Part shown: positions 18,129-26,914 of the stretch, one piece after another
How the letters are laid out: each line of letters begins with the position of its first letter
Position numbering within the stretch: the first letter of the stretch is position 1
Assembly: GCA_020631355.1 (NCBI GenBank)
Contig: JAHDHL010000003.1
Span: forward strand, 1-64,000
Reading direction: 5' to 3'
DNA: 64,000 bases
Source of the DNA: Saprospiraceae bacterium
Lineage (GTDB): Bacteria; Bacteroidota; Bacteroidia; Chitinophagales; Saprospiraceae
Made by a program: the position numbers and the translations under genes
Notes under the pieces: model-generated
The model's database searches: none
Seen by the model: only the letters and a program-made list of their open reading frames with translations
Told to the model about the DNA's origin: nothing

Positions 18129-19121
18129 TTGACTAGAGTTGGTGTATTCGGAGTAGGGCATTTGGGCAAGATACATCTGAAGTGTCTTAACATGATTGAT
18201 GATATTCAGATTGTAGGCTTCTATGATGTCAATAAGGAATTAGGAGCAAGTGTTGAGACAGCATTCGATATCCCTCGGTTCGAAGACCCTAACCAACTTA
18301 TTGAAGCATCAGATATATTAGATATCGTTACTGAGACTTCTTCCCATTTTGAAGTTGCAAAACGCGCCATCCAAGCCGGCAAGCATGTCTTTATAGAAAA
18401 ACCAGTGACCAAGACACTTGACGAAGCCCGTGAACTTATCCAATTAAGGGATTCACATCAGGTAAAAGTCCAAGTTGGGCATGTTGAGCGTTTTAATCCC
18501 GTTATTTCATCCATAGACATATCTGACATCAATCCCTTGTTTATTGAGGCGCATCGCTTATCTTCTTTTAAACTAAGGGGAACGGACGTTTCCGTCGTCT
18601 TGGATTTGATGATACATGATATCGATATCCTATTACACCTCGTCTCCTCTAAAGTGGAATCCATCTCTGCCAATGGGGTAGGGATAGTGAGTTCCACACC
18701 TGATATTGCGAATGCACGCATAGAATTCAAGAACGGATGTGTTGCCAATCTTACAGCCAGTAGGATGTCTCTCAAGGGAATGAGGAAGATGCGGATTTTC
18801 AATGAGGAAGCATATGTCAGTCTGGATTTTCTGGATAAGAAAGCACAAATCATTAAATTGGCTGAAGAAGAACCCAATGATGGCTTCCTTTCAGAATTGG
18901 AAACCAATAAAGGGAAAAGGTATATCCAAGCGAATTTCCCTGAAATCCCAACCAACAACGCCATTAAAGACGAATTGGAATCGTTTATCAGGAGTGTAGA
19001 ATCGAATGAGACCGTCAAGGTTTCATTGGAGGATGGATATAAGGCGCTTAAATTGGCTTATCAAATCTCAGAAAAGATAGAAGCCCATATCGAAGCCATG
19101 AATCAAAGGAATTCAGGATAA
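18129..19121 (+). CDS. GFO/IDH/MocA-family NAD(P)-dependent oxidoreductase
   Basis: 330 residues. The N-terminal Rossmann fold has VGVFGVGHLGKIHLKCL, and the family EKPVTKT motif is near residue 95. The catalytic-region DLMIHDIDILLHLV is typical of sugar dehydrogenases of this group. The start codon is TTG; no ATG or GTG in frame fits the Rossmann start better. It is the first gene of a five-gene cassette and lies 3 bases before the sugar transferase, so oxidation of a nucleotide sugar used for a surface glycan is a reasonable inference. The substrate is unknown. Confidence 0.85.
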   Translation: MTRVGVFGVGHLGKIHLKCLNMIDDIQIVGFYDVNKELGASVETAFDIPRFEDPNQLIEASDILDIVTETSSHFEVAKRAIQAGKHVFIEKPVTKTLDEARELIQLRDSHQVKVQVGHVERFNPVISSIDISDINPLFIEAHRLSSFKLRGTDVSVVLDLMIHDIDILLHLVSSKVESISANGVGIVSSTPDIANARIEFKNGCVANLTASRMSLKGMRKMRIFNEEAYVSLDFLDKKAQIIKLAEEEPNDGFLSELETNKGKRYIQANFPEIPTNNAIKDELESFIRSVESNETVKVSLEDGYKALKLAYQISEKIEAHIEAMNQRNSG

Positions 19122-19124
19122 ACC

Positions 19125-20549
19125 ATGTTCAGTAAAAGAAGAAGACATACCTTATTTTATCTGATTGCAGATTTTCTGACTGCAATGCTGGCATGGTTCC
19201 TATTTTTCATGTATCGGAAAGCTTTTATTGAAAAGGTAGCTATTTCCCCCTCAGTTTTTGATGATATCAATTTGTTCAAAGGATTAGCATTAGTACCCAT
19301 TTGTTGGTTCCTTTTCTATTCTATCTTCGATAAATATAACGACATATATCGGCTATCCAGGATGTCCACGCTTTTCAGAACTTTCCTATTGAGTTTCTTC
19401 GGTGTGGTTTTTCTATTCTTTGCGCTTGTTCTGGACGACATCGTATATAATTATAGGACATATTACACTTCTTTCTTCGTCTTATTCCTACTTCATTTTG
19501 TTTTGACCGCATCTGTAAGAATGATTCTGCTAACAAGGGCTTCAAGAAGATTGAAAGCTGGAAAGATTGCCTATAAAACCCTGATTATCGGTAGTAACGA
19601 GAATGCCATTAGTCTTTACAAGGAAATCAAGGAATCAGACAGGAAAATGGGGTATGATCTCATCGGTTTTGTAGAGGCCAAAAAAGGTAAGCCCAATGGT
19701 CTTTCAAAACATTTGCCATTCCTAGGCCCCAAGGAAGCATTAGGGAATATCATAAGAGAAAGAGGAGTAGAGGAAGTTATCATTGCCATTGAAACCTCAG
19801 AGCATAATATTCTTAAATCCATTTTGGATGAGCTCAGTCCTTTCGAGGACAGCATGTTGGTTAAGATTATTCCCAATATGTATGACATCCTATTAGGAAC
19901 CGTAAAGATGAATCACGTTTATGGTGCGGTTCTGATTGAAATCAAAAGGGAATTAATGCCCAAGTGGCAAAGAATCCTTAAAAGAATCATTGATGTGGGA
20001 TTATGTAGCTTATTAATAATTCTGATTTCACCCTTATTGCTATACATTGCCATCAGGGTCAGACTTTCATCCGATGGGCCTATCTTTTATAAGCAGGAAA
20101 GAATCGGAATCAATGGCATTCCTTTCTTTATCATCAAATTCAGATCAATGTATGTCAATGCGGAACAAATGGGACCGCAACTCTCATCAGGAGCCGAAGA
20201 CCCAAGATGTACCAAATGGGGTCTGATTATGAGAAAATACAGATTGGATGAATTACCACAATTATGGAATGTTATCAAGGGCGAAATGTCCATCGTGGGA
20301 CCAAGACCCGAAAGACAATTCTATATTGACCAGATTATCAAAAGGGCCCCTCATTATAACAAGCTCCTAAAAGTGAGGCCCGGTATCACCTCCTGGGGAC
20401 AAGTCAAGTATGGCTATGCCTCCAATGTGGATGAAATGATTCAAAGACTCAAATTCGATATTCTATACATTGAGAATATGTCGCTTGCGCTGGATTTCAA
20501 AATTCTGATATATACCATTTTGGTTCTCATTCAAGGAAAGGGCAAATAA
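19125..20549 (+). CDS. Polyprenyl-phosphate sugar-1-phosphate transferase (WcaJ/WbaP type)
   Basis: Initiates a polysaccharide repeat by moving a sugar-1-phosphate onto undecaprenyl phosphate. 474 residues: four N-terminal membrane segments (about 10-130), a CoA-binding-like soluble domain (about 145-260), a fifth membrane segment (about 285-310) and the catalytic bac_transf domain with SSDGPIFYKQERIG, KFRSMYVNAE and YRLDELPQLWNVIKGEMSIV, then GPRPE. The last segment matches the conserved catalytic signature. It is 3 bases after the dehydrogenase and overlaps the next gene by 1 base. Confidence 0.93.
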   Translation: MFSKRRRHTLFYLIADFLTAMLAWFLFFMYRKAFIEKVAISPSVFDDINLFKGLALVPICWFLFYSIFDKYNDIYRLSRMSTLFRTFLLSFFGVVFLFFALVLDDIVYNYRTYYTSFFVLFLLHFVLTASVRMILLTRASRRLKAGKIAYKTLIIGSNENAISLYKEIKESDRKMGYDLIGFVEAKKGKPNGLSKHLPFLGPKEALGNIIRERGVEEVIIAIETSEHNILKSILDELSPFEDSMLVKIIPNMYDILLGTVKMNHVYGAVLIEIKRELMPKWQRILKRIIDVGLCSLLIILISPLLLYIAIRVRLSSDGPIFYKQERIGINGIPFFIIKFRSMYVNAEQMGPQLSSGAEDPRCTKWGLIMRKYRLDELPQLWNVIKGEMSIVGPRPERQFYIDQIIKRAPHYNKLLKVRPGITSWGQVKYGYASNVDEMIQRLKFDILYIENMSLALDFKILIYTILVLIQGKGK

Positions 20550-21766
20550 TGAAAATACGACTTCTATCCATCTTAGTTATCCTTTTGTATGGCTACCAAG
20601 GAAATGCTATGGAAAATGATTCTATCCCTAATAAAAGGAAAGGAGAATTCGTCATACTACCAGCTACGGCTTATACGCCTGAAACCAGCTTTACAGTAGG
20701 CGCTTTTTCCCAGTATTATTTTGATTTTGCCAGGGATACCAATGCTAGGATGTCATTCGTACAACTCGGAGGTATCTATACATTAAGAAATCAGATGTAC
20801 GTTGGAGCAGATGTGAATCTCATTACAAAAAATGAGGACTACATATTCAATTTCAGTACGAAATATTCTAATTTTTCCGATCGTGATTATGGATTGGGTA
20901 ATGATGCTACCGCACTGGTCTATCAATATGACTTTAAGGAAAACCAAGTGGATTCCATGAACTTCATGGACTTCAAATATCAATCGTATGGCATTCAATT
21001 GGTAGGTTTGAGGAAAGTTCGGAAAGGACTGTACGCCGGTCTTCATTACTGGTATGAGAATCTATGGGATTATGGACAAGTGGCAGATAGTTTATCACTC
21101 ATCAGATATGATGCAGACCGTGATGAATTTGCACAAGGCCGATTGGATGGAACCCGTTCCGGCTTTGCTTGGGTGCTTGCATATGATGACCGTAAGAATT
21201 CCAATAATCCCCTCAAAGGCACTTATGTTCAGTTTAGGAATTGGTACTATCGGGGTTGGTTGGGTAGCGACTATGATTACACCTCCGTTTCTTTGGATGC
21301 AAGGCATTATATCAATACTTACAAGGAGCACGTCCTCGCCCTGAGATTCAGGAATGAACAACGTTATCCTATGAATGGCAGTATCATCCCCAAATTCGAT
21401 ATGGCAAGGGTGGGAGGCAAGGATTTTGCAAGGGGTTATTATGATGGTACATACATAGATAACCACTTATTGGCTTTCGAGTTAGAATACCGCCTCCCTT
21501 TGTGGCAAGACCCGGATGCTTCGATATGGAAATTCTGGAAACGATTGGGTATAGTTGCTTTTGCCAGTGGTTCCAGGGTTTATGGAGGCTGGGATGAAAT
21601 TTCCTTGAGGGATATGCGTTATACAGTTGGCTTCGGAGGTAGATTGTTGCTCAGTGCTGAACAACGCGTCAATGCCCGTTTGGATATCGGGTGGGGATTG
21701 GATAAGAATTCAGGTTTCAATAAACGCAACATGGGAATCTATGTCTTCATCAGTGAAGCATTTTAA
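20549..21766 (+). CDS. Omp85/BamA-type outer-membrane barrel protein
   Basis: 405 residues with a short signal peptide (MKIRLLSILVILLYGYQGNA) and no POTRA repeats. The beta-barrel part carries the loop-6 pattern GGKDFARGYYDGTYID, where R-G-Y is the conserved Omp85 motif, and it ends in Phe as outer-membrane barrels do (VFISEAF). POTRA-less Omp85 proteins are common in Bacteroidota and their substrates are mostly unknown. Its place between a sugar transferase and a serine hydrolase suggests a role at the cell surface for the cassette product. The start overlaps the previous stop by one base. Confidence 0.88.
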   Translation: MKIRLLSILVILLYGYQGNAMENDSIPNKRKGEFVILPATAYTPETSFTVGAFSQYYFDFARDTNARMSFVQLGGIYTLRNQMYVGADVNLITKNEDYIFNFSTKYSNFSDRDYGLGNDATALVYQYDFKENQVDSMNFMDFKYQSYGIQLVGLRKVRKGLYAGLHYWYENLWDYGQVADSLSLIRYDADRDEFAQGRLDGTRSGFAWVLAYDDRKNSNNPLKGTYVQFRNWYYRGWLGSDYDYTSVSLDARHYINTYKEHVLALRFRNEQRYPMNGSIIPKFDMARVGGKDFARGYYDGTYIDNHLLAFELEYRLPLWQDPDASIWKFWKRLGIVAFASGSRVYGGWDEISLRDMRYTVGFGGRLLLSAEQRVNARLDIGWGLDKNSGFNKRNMGIYVFISEAF

Positions 21767-21782
21767 TTGTTAGATATTATAT

Positions 21783-22934
21783 TTGGATATGCATTCGAGT
21801 AGATTATACATATTATTCTTTTTACTAATACCAATCTTTTCGTTTTCGCAAAGAACCAAGGAACTCCGAAGAATCACAGAAAGGATTGTTCGCTATGATA
21901 CGAAGATCAATCATGAAAAAACGCCTGGTTTTATTGCGGGAATGATTGATGTGGATTCCACATACATAGTTGATTTCGGTTCAGCATCCAAAACAGAGGA
22001 TATCCGTATCAATCAGCATACTATCTTCGAAATTGGTAGTCTTACTAAGGTGTTCACAGCTTCATTGGTTACGATATTGAAGAATGAGGGGCATTTTTCT
22101 TATGATGATTATGTGAATGATTTGATTCCTCCGATTTATCAGAATAAGGTAGCCGATTCCCTACAACTGAAGCATCTCTTGATGCACACTTCAGGACTTC
22201 CATTGCTCCCTAGTGATTTCGGCCTGAAAGAAAAAAGACCCAACGACCCTTATGCTTTCTATACCAAGGATGATGTTCTTGGTTTTTATAGCACATATCC
22301 ATTCAATAAACCGGTAGGGGAATATTTATATTCCCATGTCAATTTCGCATTACTAGAAATCATTATCGAACATGTATGCAAGGAGTCATACGAGACATTA
22401 TTGCAAGAAAAAATCATAACACCGCTTTCACTCAATGAAACATTTCTTGGTGTCAATGAAAAACTACTAAAAAACGCTTCCAAATCCTATGGTCCGAATG
22501 GAAGGGAGACGATGTTTTGGTCTTTTCAATCCTTTGAGGGTTCCTTGGGGCTAAAGAGTTCCCTACATGATTTACTGATTCTCATTAGGACATATATGGG
22601 CTTACAAAATGAGGAGTATACCGCTCTTTTCCAGGAAACTTTCCAAGAAAGACAACCCACTGAATTAGCTCAGGAACTGGATATCAATTATGCTTGGCAT
22701 GAATACCACCATAAGAAATATTTTAATGTAAAATTACATCCGGGAAGAAGCAGTGGTCATCAGGTCACCATCCATTTTATTCCTGAAACCAAGACCGGAG
22801 TCATCATCCTAGCCAACTCAACCGCGAGTTTGGATAATTTGGGGTACATGATGCTGGCTTTGGTCAATAATCATTGGAAACTCCGAAAAAAGGATAAGAA
22901 AATATACAAGAAAGGGAAACACATGGTGCAATGA
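21783..22934 (+). CDS. Secreted serine hydrolase, beta-lactamase class C/PBP4-like fold
   Basis: 383 residues with signal peptide ending IFSFSQ (about residue 23). The active-site motif is S86-L-T-K89 in FEIGSLTKVFTAS. The second motif reads Y183-S-H rather than the usual Y-x-N, and HPGRSSGH is the KTG-like third motif. Members are esterases, D-aminopeptidases or DD-carboxypeptidases as well as lactamases, so antibiotic resistance should not be assumed. The 3' end overlaps the next gene by 4 bases (ATGA). Confidence 0.87.
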   Translation: MDMHSSRLYILFFLLIPIFSFSQRTKELRRITERIVRYDTKINHEKTPGFIAGMIDVDSTYIVDFGSASKTEDIRINQHTIFEIGSLTKVFTASLVTILKNEGHFSYDDYVNDLIPPIYQNKVADSLQLKHLLMHTSGLPLLPSDFGLKEKRPNDPYAFYTKDDVLGFYSTYPFNKPVGEYLYSHVNFALLEIIIEHVCKESYETLLQEKIITPLSLNETFLGVNEKLLKNASKSYGPNGRETMFWSFQSFEGSLGLKSSLHDLLILIRTYMGLQNEEYTALFQETFQERQPTELAQELDINYAWHEYHHKKYFNVKLHPGRSSGHQVTIHFIPETKTGVIILANSTASLDNLGYMMLALVNNHWKLRKKDKKIYKKGKHMVQ

Positions 22935-23845
22935 AAGGATTAGTCGTATCCTTTTCCATCCTAACCATATGCGTATACATCATAAGTTATCTATCCTACT
23001 TCAATTGGGTATTCGAATTGTTCTCTAATTTCAGGATGTATTACCTGTATATTTCCTTATTATTCGTTATTACTCATTTATACTTCAAACAGCGGTATCT
23101 ATTATCCATACATTTGGTATTCATCATTGCCATCATTTTGGAAATTGCCCCATTCCTCTCGGTTGGTTCCCAATTATCATCCAATAATGATATAAAGATA
23201 ATCAGTGCCAATATTCTCTCCCAAAACAATGAAAAACAATTGGTTCTGGATTGGCTTGTACATGAGGATGCAGATGTTGTATTCCTAATGGAAATAACTC
23301 CTGAATGGGATGAATCCCTTGGAAAATTGGATAGTATTTACCCACATCATCTAACTGTTCCACGTCTTGATAATTTTGGGTTGGCACTATACTCCAAGGT
23401 GCCACTTAATGAGAGTAGGATTCTGGAACGTCCTTTCCAGAGAATTCCCAGCATCATTACCAAATTAAAATTTGAACATCAAGAATACACATTCATCGGA
23501 GCTCATCCGGAACCGCCATTAGGCCCGATGAGTTTCAAGGAAAGAAACAAACACTTAGAGCGCTTGAATGAATTGGTGCACATCTATCCGGGACCAACTA
23601 TAATAGCGGGGGATTTCAATTGCTCATCATTCTCATGGAATCTGAAACGCCTGACTCAGAATACAAATCTCAAGGATAGCCGACTGGGAAAAGGATTACA
23701 AAATTCGTGGTCAGCAACCTTACCTTTCTTTCGTTTTGCGATAGACCATTGTTTCGTAACGGATGATATCCAGATAAGCTCAAGAAACATAGGGCCAGCG
23801 AACGGTTCTGACCACTATCCGATCATCTTGCATATCAAAAAGTAA
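22931..23845 (+). CDS. Membrane-anchored endonuclease/exonuclease/phosphatase (EEP) family protein
   Basis: 304 residues. Three N-terminal membrane segments (about residues 3-25, 32-52 and 58-78) precede an EEP domain: KIISANIL, EDADVVFLMEITPEW with the metal-binding Glu, IAGDFNCSSFSW with the D-x-N, and the terminal GSDHYPI with its catalytic His. EEP proteins cleave phosphodiesters or phosphomonoesters; with membrane tethering, a lipid or glycan phosphate is as likely as a nucleic acid. It is the last gene of the cassette and is followed by a bidirectional terminator. Confidence 0.87.
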   Translation: MKGLVVSFSILTICVYIISYLSYFNWVFELFSNFRMYYLYISLLFVITHLYFKQRYLLSIHLVFIIAIILEIAPFLSVGSQLSSNNDIKIISANILSQNNEKQLVLDWLVHEDADVVFLMEITPEWDESLGKLDSIYPHHLTVPRLDNFGLALYSKVPLNESRILERPFQRIPSIITKLKFEHQEYTFIGAHPEPPLGPMSFKERNKHLERLNELVHIYPGPTIIAGDFNCSSFSWNLKRLTQNTNLKDSRLGKGLQNSWSATLPFFRFAIDHCFVTDDIQISSRNIGPANGSDHYPIILHIKK

Positions 23846-23874
23846 AAGGGACACCGTTAATACGGTATCCCTTT
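23845..23874. terminator. Bidirectional terminator between EEP gene and pdhB
   Basis: AAAGGGA-ACCG and CGGT-TCCCTTT pair around TTAATA with one mismatch, flanked by A/T runs on both sides. It lies between two convergent genes. Confidence 0.75.
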
Positions 23875-23900
23875 CATTATATCTTTCCTAATTCAAAGAA

Positions 23901-24881
23901 TTATCTATACATAACATCCTTTACGGCCTGCATGACCCTTGATACGGTAGGCAGATAAGCATCGACCAACGTAGATGCATAGGGTAGGGAAGTATCCGCT
24001 GCATTCAAACGAGTAATAGGTGCATCCAAGTAATCGAATGCATATTTCTGCATTTCATATGCAATCTCGGAACTCACGCCACAGAATGGCCAGGATTCAT
24101 CCACTACAACCATTCTATTGGTCTTCTTCAAGGACTCCACCAATGTTACATGATCCAATGGACGAATCGTCCTCAAATCAATTACCTCTGCGGAAATTCC
24201 CTCTTTTTCCAATTCATTGGCAGCAGCCATGGCCACTTTCATCATCTTATTGAAGGATACGATGGTTACATCATCACCATATTTCTTAACTGCAGCCAGA
24301 CCTATCGGAGTGGTATAATCTCCCTCAGGCACTTCGCCGATATCCCCATAACATACCTCGGATTCCATCACACAAACAGGATCCAAGTCCCTGATGGCAG
24401 ATTTAATCAATCCCTTGGCATCAGCCGGGTCAACGGTGGATATAACCTTAAGCCCTGGAGTATTTGACATCCAAGCCTCGAAAGTTTGTGAGTGTTGTTG
24501 GGCCAATTGTCCAGCTGAACCCGTTGGCCCCCTGAATACGATAGGACAATTGAATTGTCCCGCCGATTGTGTCAATGTCTTGGCAGCATTATTCACAATC
24601 TGATCAAATGCCAATACTGCAAAATTCCAAGTCATGAATTCCACGATAGGCTTCAACCCATTCATGGCAGCTCCTACACCAATCCCTGCAAATCCCAACT
24701 CTGCAATGGGGGTATCTATGATACGCTTGGGACCGAATTCATCCAGCATACCCTTACTAACCTTATAGGCTCCATTATATTGAGCTACTTCCTCTCCCAT
24801 GAGAAATACACTCTCATCTCGTCTCATTTCTTCAGACATCCCTTCGCGAAGGGCTTCCCTTAATGATAATTGCTTTGCCAT
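23901..24881 (-). CDS. pdhB: Pyruvate dehydrogenase E1 component, beta subunit
   Basis: Forms the heterotetrameric E1 with the alpha subunit and decarboxylates pyruvate with thiamine diphosphate. 326 residues, the normal length. Signatures: SLREALREGMSEEMRRDE, LMGEEVAQYNGAYKVSKG with the ThDP-contacting Glu, and RIIDTPIAELGFAGIGVGAA, RGPTGSAGQLAQQHSQTFE and VVDESWPFCGVSSEIAY. The alpha subunit, E2 and E3 genes are not in this window. A TATTTTTG octamer on the same strand at 24971-24978 is a candidate -7 box. Confidence 0.96.
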   Translation of the reverse strand: MAKQLSLREALREGMSEEMRRDESVFLMGEEVAQYNGAYKVSKGMLDEFGPKRIIDTPIAELGFAGIGVGAAMNGLKPIVEFMTWNFAVLAFDQIVNNAAKTLTQSAGQFNCPIVFRGPTGSAGQLAQQHSQTFEAWMSNTPGLKVISTVDPADAKGLIKSAIRDLDPVCVMESEVCYGDIGEVPEGDYTTPIGLAAVKKYGDDVTIVSFNKMMKVAMAAANELEKEGISAEVIDLRTIRPLDHVTLVESLKKTNRMVVVDESWPFCGVSSEIAYEMQKYAFDYLDAPITRLNAADTSLPYASTLVDAYLPTVSRVMQAVKDVMYR

Positions 24882-25145
24882 GATTAAATCTTTTCAGTGC
24901 TTACAATCAAAAAAACCTGCACTTTATGGTAAAGAAAAATGGTTTCAAAAGGCCTCATTGATTAGAAGCCCAAAAATAGGATTTTGTTTGGAATTCATAC
25001 CATTTTTTTAAATGAACTGAACGAATGATGAATAATTCGATGTCATGTCTTACATTCGACACGATAACTAGACTATCTACATGTATGGTTTTGAAACCAA
25101 AAGACAATTATACCTGTTAGTATAGATACAAAACAGTATGTGAAT

Positions 25146-25451
25146 ATGAATGAGAATCATCAATTCATGGTGGATTTTACCCTTCCGGAAGAAATGAATA
25201 TGCAATTCATGAGTCTGATACCACAACAAAGACTCTTGGTGAATGATTTGTTCTCCAGGAACATTCTCCTCACTTACACACTTTCCCTAGATAGGAAAAA
25301 ACTATGGGCTACCCTTATTGCCGAAACAGAATTAGAGGTAATCGAAGTCATGGAATCCCTTCCTCTAACCAGTTATATGAGTTATGAGATCCATCCCCTG
25401 ATGTTCAATGAAATCGTGCAGGAGAGTCTGCCTAGTTTTTCGTTGAACTAG
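25146..25451 (+). CDS. Small protein, possibly muconolactone-isomerase/ferredoxin-like fold
   Basis: 101 residues from the ATG at 25146; a GTG at 25140 would add two. It has no signal peptide or membrane segment. The pattern MVDFTLPEEMNMQFMSLIPQ, then LTYTLSLDRKKLWATLIAE and VMESLPLTSYMSYEIHPL suggests a beta-alpha-beta dimeric fold like muconolactone isomerase, but I would not assign that activity. It ends inside the convergent hemL gene with a 4-base overlap. Confidence 0.7.
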   Translation: MNENHQFMVDFTLPEEMNMQFMSLIPQQRLLVNDLFSRNILLTYTLSLDRKKLWATLIAETELEVIEVMESLPLTSYMSYEIHPLMFNEIVQESLPSFSLN

Positions 25452-26764
25452 GCAAATACAACATCCATACTGGCCTTGATGGCAATCAATGCTTCTTCCA
25501 GGTCTTTCTTGGTATGGGCTGCTGAAACAAAACCAACTTCATAACCAGAAGGCCCCAAATAAACTCCTCGTTGTAATAGTTCGTGGTGCAATACCTTGAA
25601 TTTTTCCATACTAGCCGAATCGATCTGGCTTGATTGGGTAATCCGATCATTCGAAAAGCAAATCCAGAATATGGAGCCGATGGTAGGCACAGACATTTCC
25701 CATCCCTTATCATTCGCATAATCTTCTATGGATTTGGCAAACCATTGGGTTTTTTCTTCCATTTCAGAATAGAAACCATCCACTGCCAATTGTTGTAATG
25801 CAGCATAACCTGCTGACATGGCTACTGGATTGGCAGATAATGTCCCTGCTTGATAAACAGGCCCTTCAGGTGCAATATGGGACATGATCTCCTTACTTCC
25901 TCCATAAGCTCCAACTGGCATTCCTCCTCCTATGATTTTTCCATAGGTAATGATATCGGGTTGGATGCCATAATAACCGGCTGCACCTTCGAATCCTACA
26001 CGGAATCCGGAAATAACCTCATCAAAAATCAGTAATACATTGTGCTTGCTACAGTGTAACCTCAAACACTCCAAGAAAGCCTTATCCTGAATCAATAGTC
26101 CATTGTTCGCAGGAACGGGTTCTACGATAATACATGCAGTCTCATCAGCATGATTTTCCAATACTTGTTTCAGAGCCTCCCTATCATCCAAGGGAATCAC
26201 CAAGGTTTCCTTGGCAAAGGATTCCGGAATTCCCGCAGATGTACTTACTCCGAATGTGGCCAATCCAGAACCGGCCTTAACCAATAATGAATCTACATGT
26301 CCGTGATAACAACCCTCAAACTTGATGACTTTGGTCTTGCCAGTTACACCCCTTGCCAATCTGATGGCAGACATGACTGCCTCGGTACCAGAACTAACGA
26401 ATCGTACTTTCTCTATGAATCGATTGTTATCCACTATCAATTTACCCAACATATTTCCAAGCCTACTTGGCGTACCAAAGGAAGTACCATTATGAACGGT
26501 CTCTATCACAAAATCCCTTACTTTCTCATTATTGTGTCCAAGGATAAGTGGTCCCCAAGAGCAACAGAAGTCGATGTAGGAATTATCGTCCTCGTCAACC
26601 ATTCTACATCCATCTCCTTTCTTAATGAACAAAGGAGGTCCCGAGACGGATTTGAATGCCCTGACAGGAGAATTAACGCCTCCGGGAAAATATTCCTTGG
26701 CTTCTTCAAATAAAGATGTGGATTCTGAACGATTGATACGATTCTCAAACATGGTATTACTCAT
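25448..26764 (-). CDS. hemL: Glutamate-1-semialdehyde 2,1-aminomutase
   Basis: PLP enzyme that makes 5-aminolevulinate from glutamate-1-semialdehyde, the C5 route to haem. 438 residues, normal length. The PLP lysine is K276 in TYGKIIGGGMPVGAYGG; EYFPGGVNSPVRAF near the N-terminus, SSGTEAVMSAIRLARG and FDEVISGFRVG are all characteristic. An exact -7 box TACATTTG sits 9 bases before the ATG on the same strand (26774-26781), which implies a very short or absent leader. No hemA, hemB or hemC lies beside it. Confidence 0.96.
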   Translation of the reverse strand: MSNTMFENRINRSESTSLFEEAKEYFPGGVNSPVRAFKSVSGPPLFIKKGDGCRMVDEDDNSYIDFCCSWGPLILGHNNEKVRDFVIETVHNGTSFGTPSRLGNMLGKLIVDNNRFIEKVRFVSSGTEAVMSAIRLARGVTGKTKVIKFEGCYHGHVDSLLVKAGSGLATFGVSTSAGIPESFAKETLVIPLDDREALKQVLENHADETACIIVEPVPANNGLLIQDKAFLECLRLHCSKHNVLLIFDEVISGFRVGFEGAAGYYGIQPDIITYGKIIGGGMPVGAYGGSKEIMSHIAPEGPVYQAGTLSANPVAMSAGYAALQQLAVDGFYSEMEEKTQWFAKSIEDYANDKGWEMSVPTIGSIFWICFSNDRITQSSQIDSASMEKFKVLHHELLQRGVYLGPSGYEVGFVSAAHTKKDLEEALIAIKASMDVVFA

Positions 26765-26773
26765 TTATTGGGA

Positions 26774-26781
26774 CAAATGTA
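26774..26781 (-). promoter_or_regulatory. -7 promoter element of hemL (TACATTTG)
   Basis: Exact TAnnTTTG on the minus strand, 9 bases upstream of the hemL ATG. The start of transcription would fall within a few bases of the start codon. Confidence 0.5.
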
Positions 26782-26914
26782 TCATTTTGAAATGATGAAA
26801 TTGTCATGGAAATGCCCATTTATGCAACATGAATTTTATAGTATGAATTGTGCGTTGTGCTTTGTACCTTCGCTCGCGTTAAAATCATTAAAAAGTCCTA
26901 ATTCAAAATAAAGA

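Noticed and set aside
21783-22934. Antibiotic-resistance beta-lactamase
   Set aside because: The fold includes many esterases and peptidases, the Y-x-N motif is altered, and the gene sits in a glycan-like cassette.
25140-25145. GTG start two codons before the small protein at 25146
   Set aside because: ATG is available two codons later and nothing favours GTG.
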